64,000 bases of DNA from NCBI GenBank assembly GCA_002711995.1, contig PASN01000004.1:9674-73673 (forward strand), written 5' to 3'. Position numbers and translations under genes: made by a program. The notes beneath the pieces were generated by a model. That model ran no database searches. It worked only from the letters and a program-made list of their open reading frames with translations, and was not told where the DNA came from. This document shows positions 53,116 to 61,882 of the stretch, piece after piece (position 1 is the stretch's first letter; each line of letters begins with the position of its first letter). The DNA comes from Halobacteriovoraceae bacterium (lineage in GTDB: Bacteria > Bdellovibrionota > Bacteriovoracia > Bacteriovoracales > Bacteriovoracaceae).

Positions 53116-53482
53116 ATTCGCACTGATTTTAGGCTCTGTGTTTATGCTTACTGCCGTAGGCCTTGGGGCCTTTGGAGCTCACGGACTTGAAGGTAAAGTC
53201 AGCGCAAAAGCTCTTAGCACATGGAAGACAGGTGTTTCATATCAAATCTACCACGCTCTTGCTCTATTGGGGCTGGCTGCGATTCACAGTCAGTACCAAT
53301 CTTTGAAGCTCTCTATGACCTACAATTTATTCTTGCTTGGAACGGCGTTGTTTTCATTTAACTGTTATCTCTATGCGGTGACTGGAATTAAAGTTATTGC
53401 GATGATTATTCCTCTTGGAGGGATCTCATTTATGGTTGGGTGGTTGCTTGCTGTTAAAACTTTTATAAAGGATTTTAAATGA
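53099..53482 (+). CDS. DUF423 membrane protein
   Basis: A 127-residue inner-membrane protein with four helices and the family's FGAHGLEGKVS segment after helix 1 and YHALALLGLA helix 2 (YgdD type). Function is unknown. It overlaps both neighbours in the operon. AAGGA upstream. Confidence 0.85.
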   Translation: MKKNVKFALILGSVFMLTAVGLGAFGAHGLEGKVSAKALSTWKTGVSYQIYHALALLGLAAIHSQYQSLKLSMTYNLFLLGTALFSFNCYLYAVTGIKVIAMIIPLGGISFMVGWLLAVKTFIKDFK

Positions 53483-53844
53483 AGCTTTTAGCAATCCTAT
53501 TTTTAGTCGTCGGGTGCGCAACTAAATATCAAGACTACCCTCACATAACTAAAAAAGACTTCGGTGTGGTTGGCGACAAAGTTGTGGACAAGTCTCCTCA
53601 CAAAATGCCGAAGACTCTTCTCAAAGGAAGGGCCGAAACTGAAGAGTTCTGTGAATCTCAGATACTATTCAACAAAAACGCTCACAATATTACTATTAAC
53701 AGCACGCCAGCTTTAGTTAGGCAGTCATGCCCTGGTGCAGATCACCTCTTGGACGCCACTATTACTTATAGCTGGTGGACAGTGCTAGTTTATTCGAGAT
53801 CTTGTGTGAAGGTGGAAAGTTTTTGTCCTAAGGCCAGAAACTAA
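53479..53844 (+). CDS. Small lipoprotein, unknown
   Basis: A 121-residue protein with lipobox VGC (Cys at 13). The body has four other Cys (CESQ, SCPG, SCVKVESFC), perhaps forming disulfides. Not recognised. Last gene of the run from 50426, overlapping the DUF423 stop by 4 bp. Its end overlaps the convergent queE gene by 4 bp. Confidence 0.65.
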   Translation: MKLLAILFLVVGCATKYQDYPHITKKDFGVVGDKVVDKSPHKMPKTLLKGRAETEEFCESQILFNKNAHNITINSTPALVRQSCPGADHLLDATITYSWWTVLVYSRSCVKVESFCPKARN

Positions 53845-54557
53845 AAGTCACCAAAGTCAGATGTGTAAATAACCTTGTGTTGCTGAAGAATCACTCTAAA
53901 CGGAGCTCCATAACTGTGATTTAGTTCCACAATGGACTGGGCCAAAGTTTTTGGAAGCTCTTCGCCAGGTTCATAGCATGGAGTAATAACCCAAGGAACA
54001 TTAAACTTGTGATCAGTTTGTTCGCTTATGTTTTTAAAAGCGTCAAGTGCCGCTTCGTAGTCATGTCTAGAGGCCACAACCGCTTTTATTTGAGCTTTGT
54101 TTTGATACTGTTCCCACAACTTGATTATGAGCTTTGGATTGGTTCTTACTCCAGTTGATGGAGTTTTAAAGTCAAAACTAATGAAGTCAATCGCATCAAA
54201 GATTTCGTGGACAATTCTAGTCCCGGCAGCTTCGAGGTTGATAAAATAACCCCTTTTTTTTAATTCTTTCGCAATGGCAGTTACAGCAGGAACATGTTTA
54301 GGGTGAAGAGGATCGCCACCAGTTATGGAGACTCTTTTAACTCGCATTGGATATTCTCCAGCAAGCTCTTCAACTTTTGAGATGGCCGCATCAAAATCCA
54401 TTTCAGGCTCAGTAAACTCCCAAGTGTCTTTAGAGTCACAATTTATGCAACCTATGTTGCAGCCTTGAAAGCGCACAAAGATTTGAGGGGTTCCAATGTG
54501 GATACCCTCACCTTCTGTGGCCATATAAATGGAGTTAATGCCTAGTTTTGAACTCAT
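53841..54557 (-). CDS. queE: 7-carboxy-7-deazaguanine synthase
   Basis: A 238-residue radical SAM enzyme of queuosine synthesis that converts carboxy-tetrahydropterin to 7-carboxy-7-deazaguanine. The TEGEGIHIGTPQIFVRF start and cluster motif CNIGCINC (CxxxCxxC) are present, as are SITGGDPL and NLEAAG strands. Start at 54557 (MSSKLG) is preferred, though the frame opens at 54578. The tgt gene at 61883 acts later in the same pathway. Confidence 0.9.
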   Translation of the reverse strand: MSSKLGINSIYMATEGEGIHIGTPQIFVRFQGCNIGCINCDSKDTWEFTEPEMDFDAAISKVEELAGEYPMRVKRVSITGGDPLHPKHVPAVTAIAKELKKRGYFINLEAAGTRIVHEIFDAIDFISFDFKTPSTGVRTNPKLIIKLWEQYQNKAQIKAVVASRHDYEAALDAFKNISEQTDHKFNVPWVITPCYEPGEELPKTLAQSIVELNHSYGAPFRVILQQHKVIYTSDFGDF

Positions 54558-54686
54558 AGTCGACAACTTGTAGCACATTACGCACTAAGTTAGAAGCGAA
54601 GTTTTAAATATCAGGTGAAAGTTTTACAATTAGGCCCTATAAGCTCTAAAATAGCAGGAAGTATAGGAAATAAAGGGTCTTTCACT

Positions 54687-55520
54687 ATGTATAAACAAGT
54701 ACTTGGAACATTTCTCTTGGTAGCTCTGACATCAGGATGCGTGGCATTTGATGCCACAGACAACGAAGACAGAAGTGACGGGGACCCAGCTCCTGACAGA
54801 ACCCGAAATACTCCCCCAGTCACAACATTAGAGCCAGCGGATGTTATTAGATCTCAAATCTTCAGAGACAAAGGCACTCAAGTTTACACTTATTCTCAGG
54901 TAGCTAACCAGGCCATTAATACTGTTCACCCTATTCCAAGAAAAACAGTGGATGTGGAAGAGTCCATAAATCGTCCTTCAAATCCAGTAGAATGTGGAAT
55001 TGGCAGCACCATTGGACAAAGAATCACCGACTGTAGAAACAAGAACAACGCTTCGGCCTATACATGGGTCGGCAGAGAAAACGCCAATGCCGGTGAAGGC
55101 GATTGGGTTTTAGTAGCTCATAAAGACAATAAAAGCATTTGGATGGACATGACCACTAACCTTTTGTGGAGCTCACCTATTGGGACGGCCACCTGGGATG
55201 AGGCGAGTGGAAATGTTGCGCCAGCACAGCAGGTCTGCAATGCGCAAGACCTTGCTCCAGAAGATCAAAGGTTTCTGGGCATTGCTGCGAGTGAAGTTTC
55301 CTGGAGACTTCCTACAAGAAACGACTACCTTCAAGCGGATATTAATGGAGCGAGATACGTTCTTTCCACGGCCCCTCTAGGAGACTCCTCCATTTATTGG
55401 ACCGCCAACTACATTCCGCAAACATCTGAGGCGTGGGCAATAAGGCACAGCACTGGGGAGCTATTCAAAAGAAGCGAAACAAGTACTCTTCCTGTTAGAT
55501 GTGTGGGTGTCGCTCAATGA
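54687..55520 (+). CDS. DUF1566-type lipoprotein
   Basis: A 277-residue lipoprotein. Lipobox TSGC (Cys at about 18), then a Pro/Thr/Asp-rich linker. The C-terminal half is a DUF1566 (Lcl C-terminal) domain: WMDMTTNLLWSSPIGTATWDEA, WRLPTRNDYLQA, STLPVRCV. Such domains occur in surface and fimbrial-tip proteins. ATG 54687 puts the signal peptide at the N-terminus. Its stop overlaps the next start (ATGA). Confidence 0.75.
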   Translation: MYKQVLGTFLLVALTSGCVAFDATDNEDRSDGDPAPDRTRNTPPVTTLEPADVIRSQIFRDKGTQVYTYSQVANQAINTVHPIPRKTVDVEESINRPSNPVECGIGSTIGQRITDCRNKNNASAYTWVGRENANAGEGDWVLVAHKDNKSIWMDMTTNLLWSSPIGTATWDEASGNVAPAQQVCNAQDLAPEDQRFLGIAASEVSWRLPTRNDYLQADINGARYVLSTAPLGDSSIYWTANYIPQTSEAWAIRHSTGELFKRSETSTLPVRCVGVAQ

Positions 55521-55867
55521 TATCGCGCAAAGACGCTGAACTTTTAGAAAAGACTCTCAAGAGTGTTCAGAACATAGAAAACGCGGCAGGACTACCCCAC
55601 TACAACACTCAGGCCTCCCAAGAATACAAGGTCAATATACGAGTGGACAATAGCGTCCCTCACTCTCTTTTTAAACCGGATCCAAAGCTTGAAGGTGGCT
55701 ATATTTGCAGCGAACAGACCTTTAGAGCAATGAAAAAAGACATTTTTGCTCTCGATGAACAAATGTTGGATCTTGAAGACCTGGTTGAGTGCCATAGCTG
55801 CAAGAAAGAGTTGGATAGACAGTTTTGGAACCTCTGTCCTTTCTGTGGAAGCGGCATAAAAAACTAA
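55517..55867 (+). CDS. Small protein with C-terminal zinc ribbon
   Basis: A 116-residue protein. The C-terminus carries CHSCKKELDRQFWNLCPFC, a CxxC...CxxC zinc ribbon. The first 85 residues are helical and polar with no family match. ATG 55517 overlaps the stop of the lipoprotein gene. Probably cytosolic; function unknown. Confidence 0.65.
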   Translation: MISRKDAELLEKTLKSVQNIENAAGLPHYNTQASQEYKVNIRVDNSVPHSLFKPDPKLEGGYICSEQTFRAMKKDIFALDEQMLDLEDLVECHSCKKELDRQFWNLCPFCGSGIKN

Positions 55868-55905
55868 ACTTTGACTTCAATATGATGGCCTCTTAAAATA
55901 GGCCT

Positions 55906-56871
55906 ATGATTATTTCTCAAAAATATCACAGCAGCGCCGAAATAGACCCGGAATTCATCGAGTCTTTGGAGCTATTGATGAGAGAGCAAGTCCCTAGCTT
56001 TGAATGGATAAAGCTCAAAGAGAAATCGGCTCCTAAGAACACCCACTTTTCCTATTTTTTATTTTTTGGAGAGGCATGCAACTCTCCCATTGGCTATGGA
56101 CAACTTTCGATTATCAACAAAGAGTCCGAAAGCTCGCTGCTTGGTTTTTTCAAAAAGACGGAAAAGGAAAAAGAAATACACTGGATCACTCCAAGCTCCA
56201 CAGGTGAAGGACTTGTGTTCAATCCAATCTATATTAAAGATGGAGCTATTAAAGCAAGATCCATTCTTTCTGAATACCTAGAAAGAAGTGAGGTCACTCA
56301 GCAAGATGTTGTGGCATCCGAAGAGCTATGCCCTGTCCTTTCAGATTATGAGCAAGTCTCCTCATCTCAACTCGTGGACGCTCTGGTTAAAAATAGGTCA
56401 AGCTATGAAGAGTACATGGACTCTCTATCAGACGCGGCCTCAAAGAAAGTCCAAGGTCTTTGGAAGGAAGTTTATAAAAATAAAGACTATAGAATTGGCG
56501 AGTACCCAAGCTTCAAAGAGTGTTTTGAATATAAGAAAAATGGTCACAAACAGTACAAAGAACTTAAAAAGGATGCAGAAATTCAGGACTGCATCAAAGT
56601 GGCAGACCTGTATTTAACATTTGAAGGCCCTGATGAAATTTTCGCTTTTGTCTTTATGTTTCACGGCAAACAAGGGCAGCTATTCTTTAAAACCCATGCT
56701 CTTGAAGAAGTGGAAGAGGAAATATTAATCCAGGCCGCCATCATGAGATTCTATGAGGAAGAGCAAAGCGACAAGCTTAGATTCCTTGAGCCTCACCAAT
56801 ACTCAAACAACCTGCAAGAACTTGGTTTCACCTATAAAAACCTTATTAAACTCAAGGCAAAAGATGATTGA
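55906..56871 (+). CDS. Unknown 321-residue protein, acetyltransferase-like
   Basis: A soluble protein of two similar halves by eye (YFLFFGEACNSPIGYGQLSI and FVFMFHGKQGQLFFKTHAL strands) with a helix-rich middle. The layout recalls tandem GNAT/FemX-like folds, but no CoA-binding Q/RxxGxG/A motif can be placed. It overlaps the truncated-haemoglobin gene by 8 bp. Confidence 0.5.
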   Translation: MIISQKYHSSAEIDPEFIESLELLMREQVPSFEWIKLKEKSAPKNTHFSYFLFFGEACNSPIGYGQLSIINKESESSLLGFFKKTEKEKEIHWITPSSTGEGLVFNPIYIKDGAIKARSILSEYLERSEVTQQDVVASEELCPVLSDYEQVSSSQLVDALVKNRSSYEEYMDSLSDAASKKVQGLWKEVYKNKDYRIGEYPSFKECFEYKKNGHKQYKELKKDAEIQDCIKVADLYLTFEGPDEIFAFVFMFHGKQGQLFFKTHALEEVEEEILIQAAIMRFYEEEQSDKLRFLEPHQYSNNLQELGFTYKNLIKLKAKDD

Positions 56872-57244
56872 GTTTCAGACCATTCTGGAAGTTGTAACTG
56901 ACTTTTATTCCAAGGCAACATTCGACTTCTTGATCGGCTATCAGTTTAGAAAGATCGAAGACTTCGATTCCCACCTTCCTCGAATCGCATCCTTTTGGGA
57001 GTTGCAACTAAACGGAAAGATCACTAATAGAGAACATCTGCCCTTTAAGCTAATCGAAGTTCACTCTCCGTTGAAAATAAAAAGAGGCGAACTTGGTCGC
57101 TGGGTAACTTTGTTTCAGGAGACTTTGGAGAGCTCAGTAAATAAAGGTTTAATAACCAAAGATCAAAGTGAAGTGTGGATGGAGAAGATAAAGTTTTTTG
57201 AGAACAAGCTTTACCAGAGACTTATTCAACAGGGTGAGCGTTAA
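56864..57244 (+). CDS. Group III truncated haemoglobin
   Basis: A 126-residue globin. FYSKATFDFLIGYQF helix, the HLPRIASFWELQLNG segment typical of group III, the likely proximal H67 (EVHSPLKI) and the RWVTLFQETLE helix are present. Such globins bind O2, NO or other ligands and are common in bacteria facing NO or low O2. ATG 56864 is chosen, because the frame upstream of it is an out-of-frame reading of the previous gene. It overlaps that gene by 8 bp. Confidence 0.75.
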   Translation: MIEFQTILEVVTDFYSKATFDFLIGYQFRKIEDFDSHLPRIASFWELQLNGKITNREHLPFKLIEVHSPLKIKRGELGRWVTLFQETLESSVNKGLITKDQSEVWMEKIKFFENKLYQRLIQQGER

Positions 57245-57602
57245 GGGGTTTTTTAAAAAACCTCTCTAGGATAGGCTCGCCTTTTACTTGATCAAAGGCC
57301 CAATTTCTAACGTGATACCCTCTCATTGACTTTGCAGACTTATAGGCATTCTTTTGACTTTCGTAGTATAAGCCCACAACTTCCATACCATTAATTTTTA
57401 CTTTGTATCCAACCTTGCATGGAGGAAGATAGTCGGCACAAACCACCAAAGGTTCTGCCATGCTTTTTGGAACCATGATCTCTAACCCAGGGTCACCATC
57501 AAGCATCATCTGCAGCACTTCAACCTTGTTGAAGTTTGGCTTCTCATCAGAGCAAGAGCAGCCAATCAAAAATAGAAATGCAAAGTAAATAAATAGTTTC
57601 AT
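57222..57602 (-). CDS. Small lipoprotein, unknown
   Basis: A 126-residue protein with lipobox IGC (Cys at 15) and two further Cys in VCADYLPPCK that may pair. Not recognised. It converges with the globin gene (overlap 23 bp) and lies 18 bp after the epimerase-like gene, so both are probably in one transcript. Confidence 0.6.
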   Translation of the reverse strand: MKLFIYFAFLFLIGCSCSDEKPNFNKVEVLQMMLDGDPGLEIMVPKSMAEPLVVCADYLPPCKVGYKVKINGMEVVGLYYESQKNAYKSAKSMRGYHVRNWAFDQVKGEPILERFFKKPLNAHPVE

Positions 57603-57619
57603 AGGACTATTTTAGCGCA

Positions 57620-58534
57620 TTAGGCCTTTGAGACAACATCTTTGATGGCGCGTTCAATAGTCGGATATAGGAAGTGGAAATCTTCTTGTTTTAGCCTGCT
57701 AGGAACAACTTTTGCTCCTTTAAGCATATAGTCGGCCATCTCTCCCACCGCGATTCGAAGTGCAAACCTTGGAACGTTTAGGTGTGCAGGCCTTACAACT
57801 GTGTCTGAGAGAACTTTGGTAAACTCAGCATTCTTTACAGGAAAAGGAGCAGTGCCGTTGTAGACACCCTTTTTGGAACTATCTTCAATAGCAGAAACAT
57901 ATATACGAGCAAGGTCTTTTACATGAATCCAGCTCATGAAAAAGTTGCCACTTCCAAGCTTGCCACCAAGTCCAAGCCTAAATAGAGGCACAAGTTTACT
58001 AATCATGCCTCCACCTTTGCCTAACACAAGGCCCACTCTTACAATGACAGATCTGTCATAGTGGGAGCTATTCTCAGTGACTACGGCCTCCCAGTCTTTG
58101 CAAAGGTTGGCCAAGAAGTCTTTTGTGGTTGCTGAGTCCTCTACAACCTCACCAGAATCATGGTGTCCATATATTCCCACAGCGGATGTTGATACAAAAA
58201 CTTCAGGTTTTAAGGAATGCGCCTTTAGCATTTCAAAAATTGCTTTTGTTCCATCCACTCTCGAATTAAAAATTTCTTTCTTTTGGCCGTTTGACCATCT
58301 TTTGGAATCTAGGCCCTCACCCGCTAGATTTATAACGGCGTCGAGCTTATTGATGCTGCCAAGATCGGCAACATGTTGAGCGTTGTTCCACTGAATCCAG
58401 TTAATCTTTGGCCAGTTTTTTTGGTTTTCTTCAGCGCTTCTTGAAAGTGCGTATACTGTGTGGCCTTTTTCAAGCAAAAGCTCCACAATATGCCTTCCCA
58501 CAAAACCGCTTGCACCGCTAACTAAAACATTCAT
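57620..58534 (-). CDS. TIGR01777-family NAD-dependent epimerase-like protein
   Basis: A 304-residue SDR-type protein. NAD motif GASGFVGRHIVE (about 7-18), GVYNGTAP and the C-terminal DUF1731 end (RLKQEDFHFLYPTIERAI) are present. The YfcH/SulA-related family is widespread; the substrate is not known. AAAGAAATT-poor start region, but no better ATG is visible. Confidence 0.85.
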   Translation of the reverse strand: MNVLVSGASGFVGRHIVELLLEKGHTVYALSRSAEENQKNWPKINWIQWNNAQHVADLGSINKLDAVINLAGEGLDSKRWSNGQKKEIFNSRVDGTKAIFEMLKAHSLKPEVFVSTSAVGIYGHHDSGEVVEDSATTKDFLANLCKDWEAVVTENSSHYDRSVIVRVGLVLGKGGGMISKLVPLFRLGLGGKLGSGNFFMSWIHVKDLARIYVSAIEDSSKKGVYNGTAPFPVKNAEFTKVLSDTVVRPAHLNVPRFALRIAVGEMADYMLKGAKVVPSRLKQEDFHFLYPTIERAIKDVVSKA

Positions 58535-58590
58535 TCAATTAAACTCCCAAAGAAATTAGAACAATACTATAGATTCTTTTCTTTGGGCTT

Positions 58591-59844
58591 TCAACCGTAT
58601 CGCTTGGTTCGCTTGGTGATTTTTTTCTTTTTCTGCTTTTGCTTAGCTTTGGCCTTTGGCTTTGGTTTGCTTCTCTGGCTCTTAATGTCTTTGGCAATGA
58701 ATTCCAAGTCCAGCTGGCTTTGATTTTTGATCGCGTCATTGATGTGACCAATAAGTTTTGCGTCAAAGTTGGTAACAAAGTTGTAAACAACTCCCTTCTT
58801 GCCTCCCCTGCCAACACGTCCACATCTATGCAGATAATAGACCGCTGTTTTAGGAAGACCAAAGTTTAAAACCCATGCAAGATCTTTAATATCTATCCCT
58901 CTAGCAGCAATGTCGGTGGCGATTAGCACTTGGGCCTTTCCATCCACAAAAGCTTTGTGATTTGCAGCTCTTTCTTGCTGAGTAAGATCTCCATGAAGAA
59001 CTCTGTATTTAAGCTTAGGAAGTTCTTGGTCGACATACTTCTGGATCTCGTCGACTTGATTCTTTTGATTTGCAAAAACAATTCCTCTCCCAGCTGCTGT
59101 TTTGGAAAGAAATTCTTTAAGCATGTTCAGCTTCTCTTTTGGTGAAAGGAAGACATTGTATGTTTCGACCTTTTGCTGAACTTTATGTCCCTCCTTGAAG
59201 CTTACAAGTTCAAGGTTCTTTTTCTTGAACTGACCTTTAATAAACTCTTCAACCTCGACAGGAAGGGTGGCGCTGAAAAATGAAATTGTGGTGTCATCGT
59301 ACTCCACGAAGCGAGTCATGCCTTCGATATCTTTTTTAAATCCCATATCGAAAAGCTGGTCGGCCTCATCAAAGACAAGCCACTTAAGATTATCAAATGT
59401 TACTTCTTTATTCTTTAACGCTTTAGCTAGTCTGTTCGGTGTTGCTATTAGGATTTCATAGCTTTGATCTTTAAGGCTTGCACTTTTACCTTTTGTGCCA
59501 CCAAGCATAGCTCTGACTCTAAGTCCAACATGGTGTGATAAACCTTTAAAGACCCCTCTAATTTGGTTGGCAAGCTCTTTTGTTGGAACCACCACAACAG
59601 CGAATGGCCTTCCTACCTCTTCTTGAAGACCGTTTTCGTCTTCGTGAAGCTTAATTTTTTCACTAATTGGAAGAGCATAAGAAAGGGTTTTACCAGAACC
59701 TGTTTGCGCTAAGCAGATTATGGACTTTTCCTCCATAATTTTAGGTATTACCTTGGTTTGTACCTCATTAGGTCTTTTAATGCCTTGCTCAACATAATAA
59801 GAGTTAAAATCCTCGTCTATGCCAAGTTTCTCGAAATCGCTCAT
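58591..59844 (-). CDS. DEAD-box RNA helicase
   Basis: A 417-residue DEAD-box protein. The Q motif (NEVQTKVIP), Walker A AQTGSGKT, PTKEL, DEAD (VFDEADQLFDMGF), SAT and the C-terminal HRCGRVGRGG are in order. A Lys-rich tail ends the protein (KPKAKAKQKQKKKK), like RhlE. It unwinds short RNA duplexes in ribosome assembly or decay. ATG 59844 lies 8 bp after AAGGA and is preferred to the one at 59850. It lies 57 bp before the epimerase-like gene. Confidence 0.93.
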   Translation of the reverse strand: MSDFEKLGIDEDFNSYYVEQGIKRPNEVQTKVIPKIMEEKSIICLAQTGSGKTLSYALPISEKIKLHEDENGLQEEVGRPFAVVVVPTKELANQIRGVFKGLSHHVGLRVRAMLGGTKGKSASLKDQSYEILIATPNRLAKALKNKEVTFDNLKWLVFDEADQLFDMGFKKDIEGMTRFVEYDDTTISFFSATLPVEVEEFIKGQFKKKNLELVSFKEGHKVQQKVETYNVFLSPKEKLNMLKEFLSKTAAGRGIVFANQKNQVDEIQKYVDQELPKLKYRVLHGDLTQQERAANHKAFVDGKAQVLIATDIAARGIDIKDLAWVLNFGLPKTAVYYLHRCGRVGRGGKKGVVYNFVTNFDAKLIGHINDAIKNQSQLDLEFIAKDIKSQRSKPKPKAKAKQKQKKKKITKRTKRYG

Positions 59845-60019
59845 CTTCATGTTCCTTTTAGTTGAGTCTTTATATAGGAAAAACACGTAAAATTAAAGCG
59901 TTTGGGGGAAAATTATTCATTGCGCAAAAATGCCAATAAAATCTTTAAAAAAGATGAAGAAAATAGCCGAAAAACTTAATGATCGATAATCTACAGGATT
60001 TAATGAGAAAAGGAATATA

Positions 60020-61060
60020 ATGAAAAATCTGATCTATTTAGCACTATTAATGCCCTGCCTGGGGAATGCTCTTGAATTTAATGTAAATGTCACTAATTGT
60101 GGTGGTCTTACTGGATCTGCAAATGATCCAAACTCAGAGTGTGGGCAAATGAAATCAGCAATTGAAAACTTTGAGGATCTACCTGATGTTTCAATAGATA
60201 AATATGCCGACGGTGTGGCTGACGCCAATGCATTTGCGCTTAAAGGACAGTCAAGTGACTACGCAGACAACTTCTCATATATAACGGTAAAACCTTCATT
60301 TGGCCTTGCTATTAAAGGAGACCCTGCCCTTCTATCAGAAGACCCTGAAAGTGCTGAAGGTATTGGCCTTGGCGGTGCCCTGAGCGTTGGTCTAAATATG
60401 AAACTTCTACCAGTTAGCAAAATTGGCCCGATAGACTTTAAGAAGCTAGACCTATTTGCAAGTTTTATGAGCTACAGTCTAAACCAGGATGTTGATGGCA
60501 CTGAAATAGATGGTCAAATAGGGTCATTTGGTCTTTTTGCTAGATACAGACTAATCGACAGTGTGGACATTGTTCCTGGCTACCTAGTTGAATGGGGTGG
60601 TCTTCACCTTCACACAGGTATTCAGAGATCTTCAATGAATATTGACGTGAATCAAAAGCTCGACAAGGAGACAGTAACTTCTGGCGGGATAAATGCTGAG
60701 TTTCAAAATGGTTTTGCAAGATTTGGCCTTGAAACCGAAAATACTTCCATCCCAGTTGAAGTTTCAACATACATGAGACTTGGTTATGTGTTTACCCTCT
60801 ACGGAGGAGCTGGATTTGACTATACTCTAGGCTCTTCAGACATAACATTTGAAGCTGATGGAGATATAACTGAAGGTTCTGGCTTTGCAGCGACAGTCGA
60901 TGCATCTGAAAGTGCTGACGGTGGACCGGAAGCTACTTCTTTTAGAAGCTTTGCTGGTCTTCAATTCAATGTTCCATTTGCAAGACTATTCGCTCAAGTA
61001 AACGCTGGAATTGGCAATGACCTTTACGGCGCTAACTTTGGGGCAAAGTTCTCTTGGTAA
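60020..61060 (+). CDS. Outer-membrane beta-barrel protein
   Basis: A 346-residue exported protein. The signal peptide ends in GNA or NALE (about residue 17). A Cys-containing N-terminal segment is followed by barrel strands (LDLFASFMSYSLN, GSFGLFARYRLI, YMRLGYVFTLYGGAG) and ends in Trp (ANFGAKFSW), as in barrels of the DUF6588 type. Function unknown. Terminator follows at 61088. Confidence 0.65.
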   Translation: MKNLIYLALLMPCLGNALEFNVNVTNCGGLTGSANDPNSECGQMKSAIENFEDLPDVSIDKYADGVADANAFALKGQSSDYADNFSYITVKPSFGLAIKGDPALLSEDPESAEGIGLGGALSVGLNMKLLPVSKIGPIDFKKLDLFASFMSYSLNQDVDGTEIDGQIGSFGLFARYRLIDSVDIVPGYLVEWGGLHLHTGIQRSSMNIDVNQKLDKETVTSGGINAEFQNGFARFGLETENTSIPVEVSTYMRLGYVFTLYGGAGFDYTLGSSDITFEADGDITEGSGFAATVDASESADGGPEATSFRSFAGLQFNVPFARLFAQVNAGIGNDLYGANFGAKFSW

Positions 61061-61084
61061 TAAAAGACATATTTTAAGCAGAAA

Positions 61085-61291
61085 CTAGGGGCGCTTCGAC
61101 GCCCCTTTTTTGTGCCTGCTTGCCGCGATTCTTCTATAGGCAGATGCTTCAGACAAACCAAACTCCCCCACACAATATTTAAGCAGTGTCTTGTACCCCA
61201 GCTCTCTAAATGTATTTGATTCTTCAATTATTTTCAGCTGATTTAAAAGTTCACTCTCTTTTGCATAGGAAAGCTTCTTACTTTTTGCCAT
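61085..61291 (-). CDS. Short HNH-protein N-terminal-like domain
   Basis: A 68-residue protein: ELLNQLKIIEESNTFRELGYKTLLKYCV then FGLSEASAYRRIAASR. This resembles the N-terminal helical domain that precedes HNH nucleases in Bdellovibrionota, here ending in a basic tail (KKGASKRP) with no HNH domain. It may be a truncated copy or an independent DNA-binding protein. AGAGGAG precedes ATG 61291. It overlaps the nuclease gene by 14 bp. Confidence 0.55.
   Translation of the reverse strand: MAKSKKLSYAKESELLNQLKIIEESNTFRELGYKTLLKYCVGEFGLSEASAYRRIAASRHKKGASKRP
61088..61111. terminator. Terminator shared by convergent genes
   Basis: Six-bp GC stem (61088-61093 with 61100-61105), CTTCGA loop and T6 tail on the plus strand. 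It lies inside the 3' end of the minus gene at 61085. Confidence 0.75.
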
Positions 61292-61853
61292 GACCTCTCC
61301 TCTTAAGTCTTCTGTGTGCATGTGGATCCAAAAAGCCGAAGGTTCTCCATACTCCAAGACGCTTTCTTTTGGCGGAAATTTCAGCGGAGAAGTAGTCCAC
61401 TTTCTGAGAAATTGTTTGGAATGTGTAGTTTCTGTAGATTAAGGCCATCCCCTCTTCGACCATTAAAAGGTTTAAGCTTCTATCCTCATGAAAGATTTCA
61501 CCGAGATATCTTCCATACCGATCCTTCTGAATGATATTTACAGTGATTTGGTTGCCCAGGCAGTGCTGCTCTAAAAGCTGGGTGGACCACAATCCAATGG
61601 GGTTCGAGTCAAAGGCCATCTGAGATTTCTCTGGCGCGTCAATAAAGGCCAGACGTATTTTTAACGGCCTATATCCATAATCCACCTCGACAGTGTCTCC
61701 GTCCAAAACCCTGGAGCACTCACCTACAATTCGTTTTATTTTAGAGGGAGGCAGGAATAATAGGAGCGGAATGCACGCCACACATAAAATCTTTACCGTA
61801 ACCACTTGCTTTTGTTTCACAATCGTATCCTTTGAGTTAGTATCCTGCTTCAA
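61278..61853 (-). CDS. Thermonuclease (SNase) family nuclease
   Basis: A 191-residue protein with an N-terminal hydrophobic anchor (about 20-36) and an OB-fold SNase domain. RVLDGDTVEV, RLAFIDAPEKSQ (catalytic Arg and Glu region) and DRYGRYLGEIF (second Arg) are in order. It hydrolyses DNA and RNA with Ca2+ outside the cytoplasmic membrane. Overlaps the downstream small gene. A signal anchor rather than a cleaved peptide is the better reading. Confidence 0.85.
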   Translation of the reverse strand: MKQDTNSKDTIVKQKQVVTVKILCVACIPLLLFLPPSKIKRIVGECSRVLDGDTVEVDYGYRPLKIRLAFIDAPEKSQMAFDSNPIGLWSTQLLEQHCLGNQITVNIIQKDRYGRYLGEIFHEDRSLNLLMVEEGMALIYRNYTFQTISQKVDYFSAEISAKRKRLGVWRTFGFLDPHAHRRLKRRGHGKK

Positions 61854-61882
61854 CTCAAAGGAAATTTAAAAAGTCATAAACT

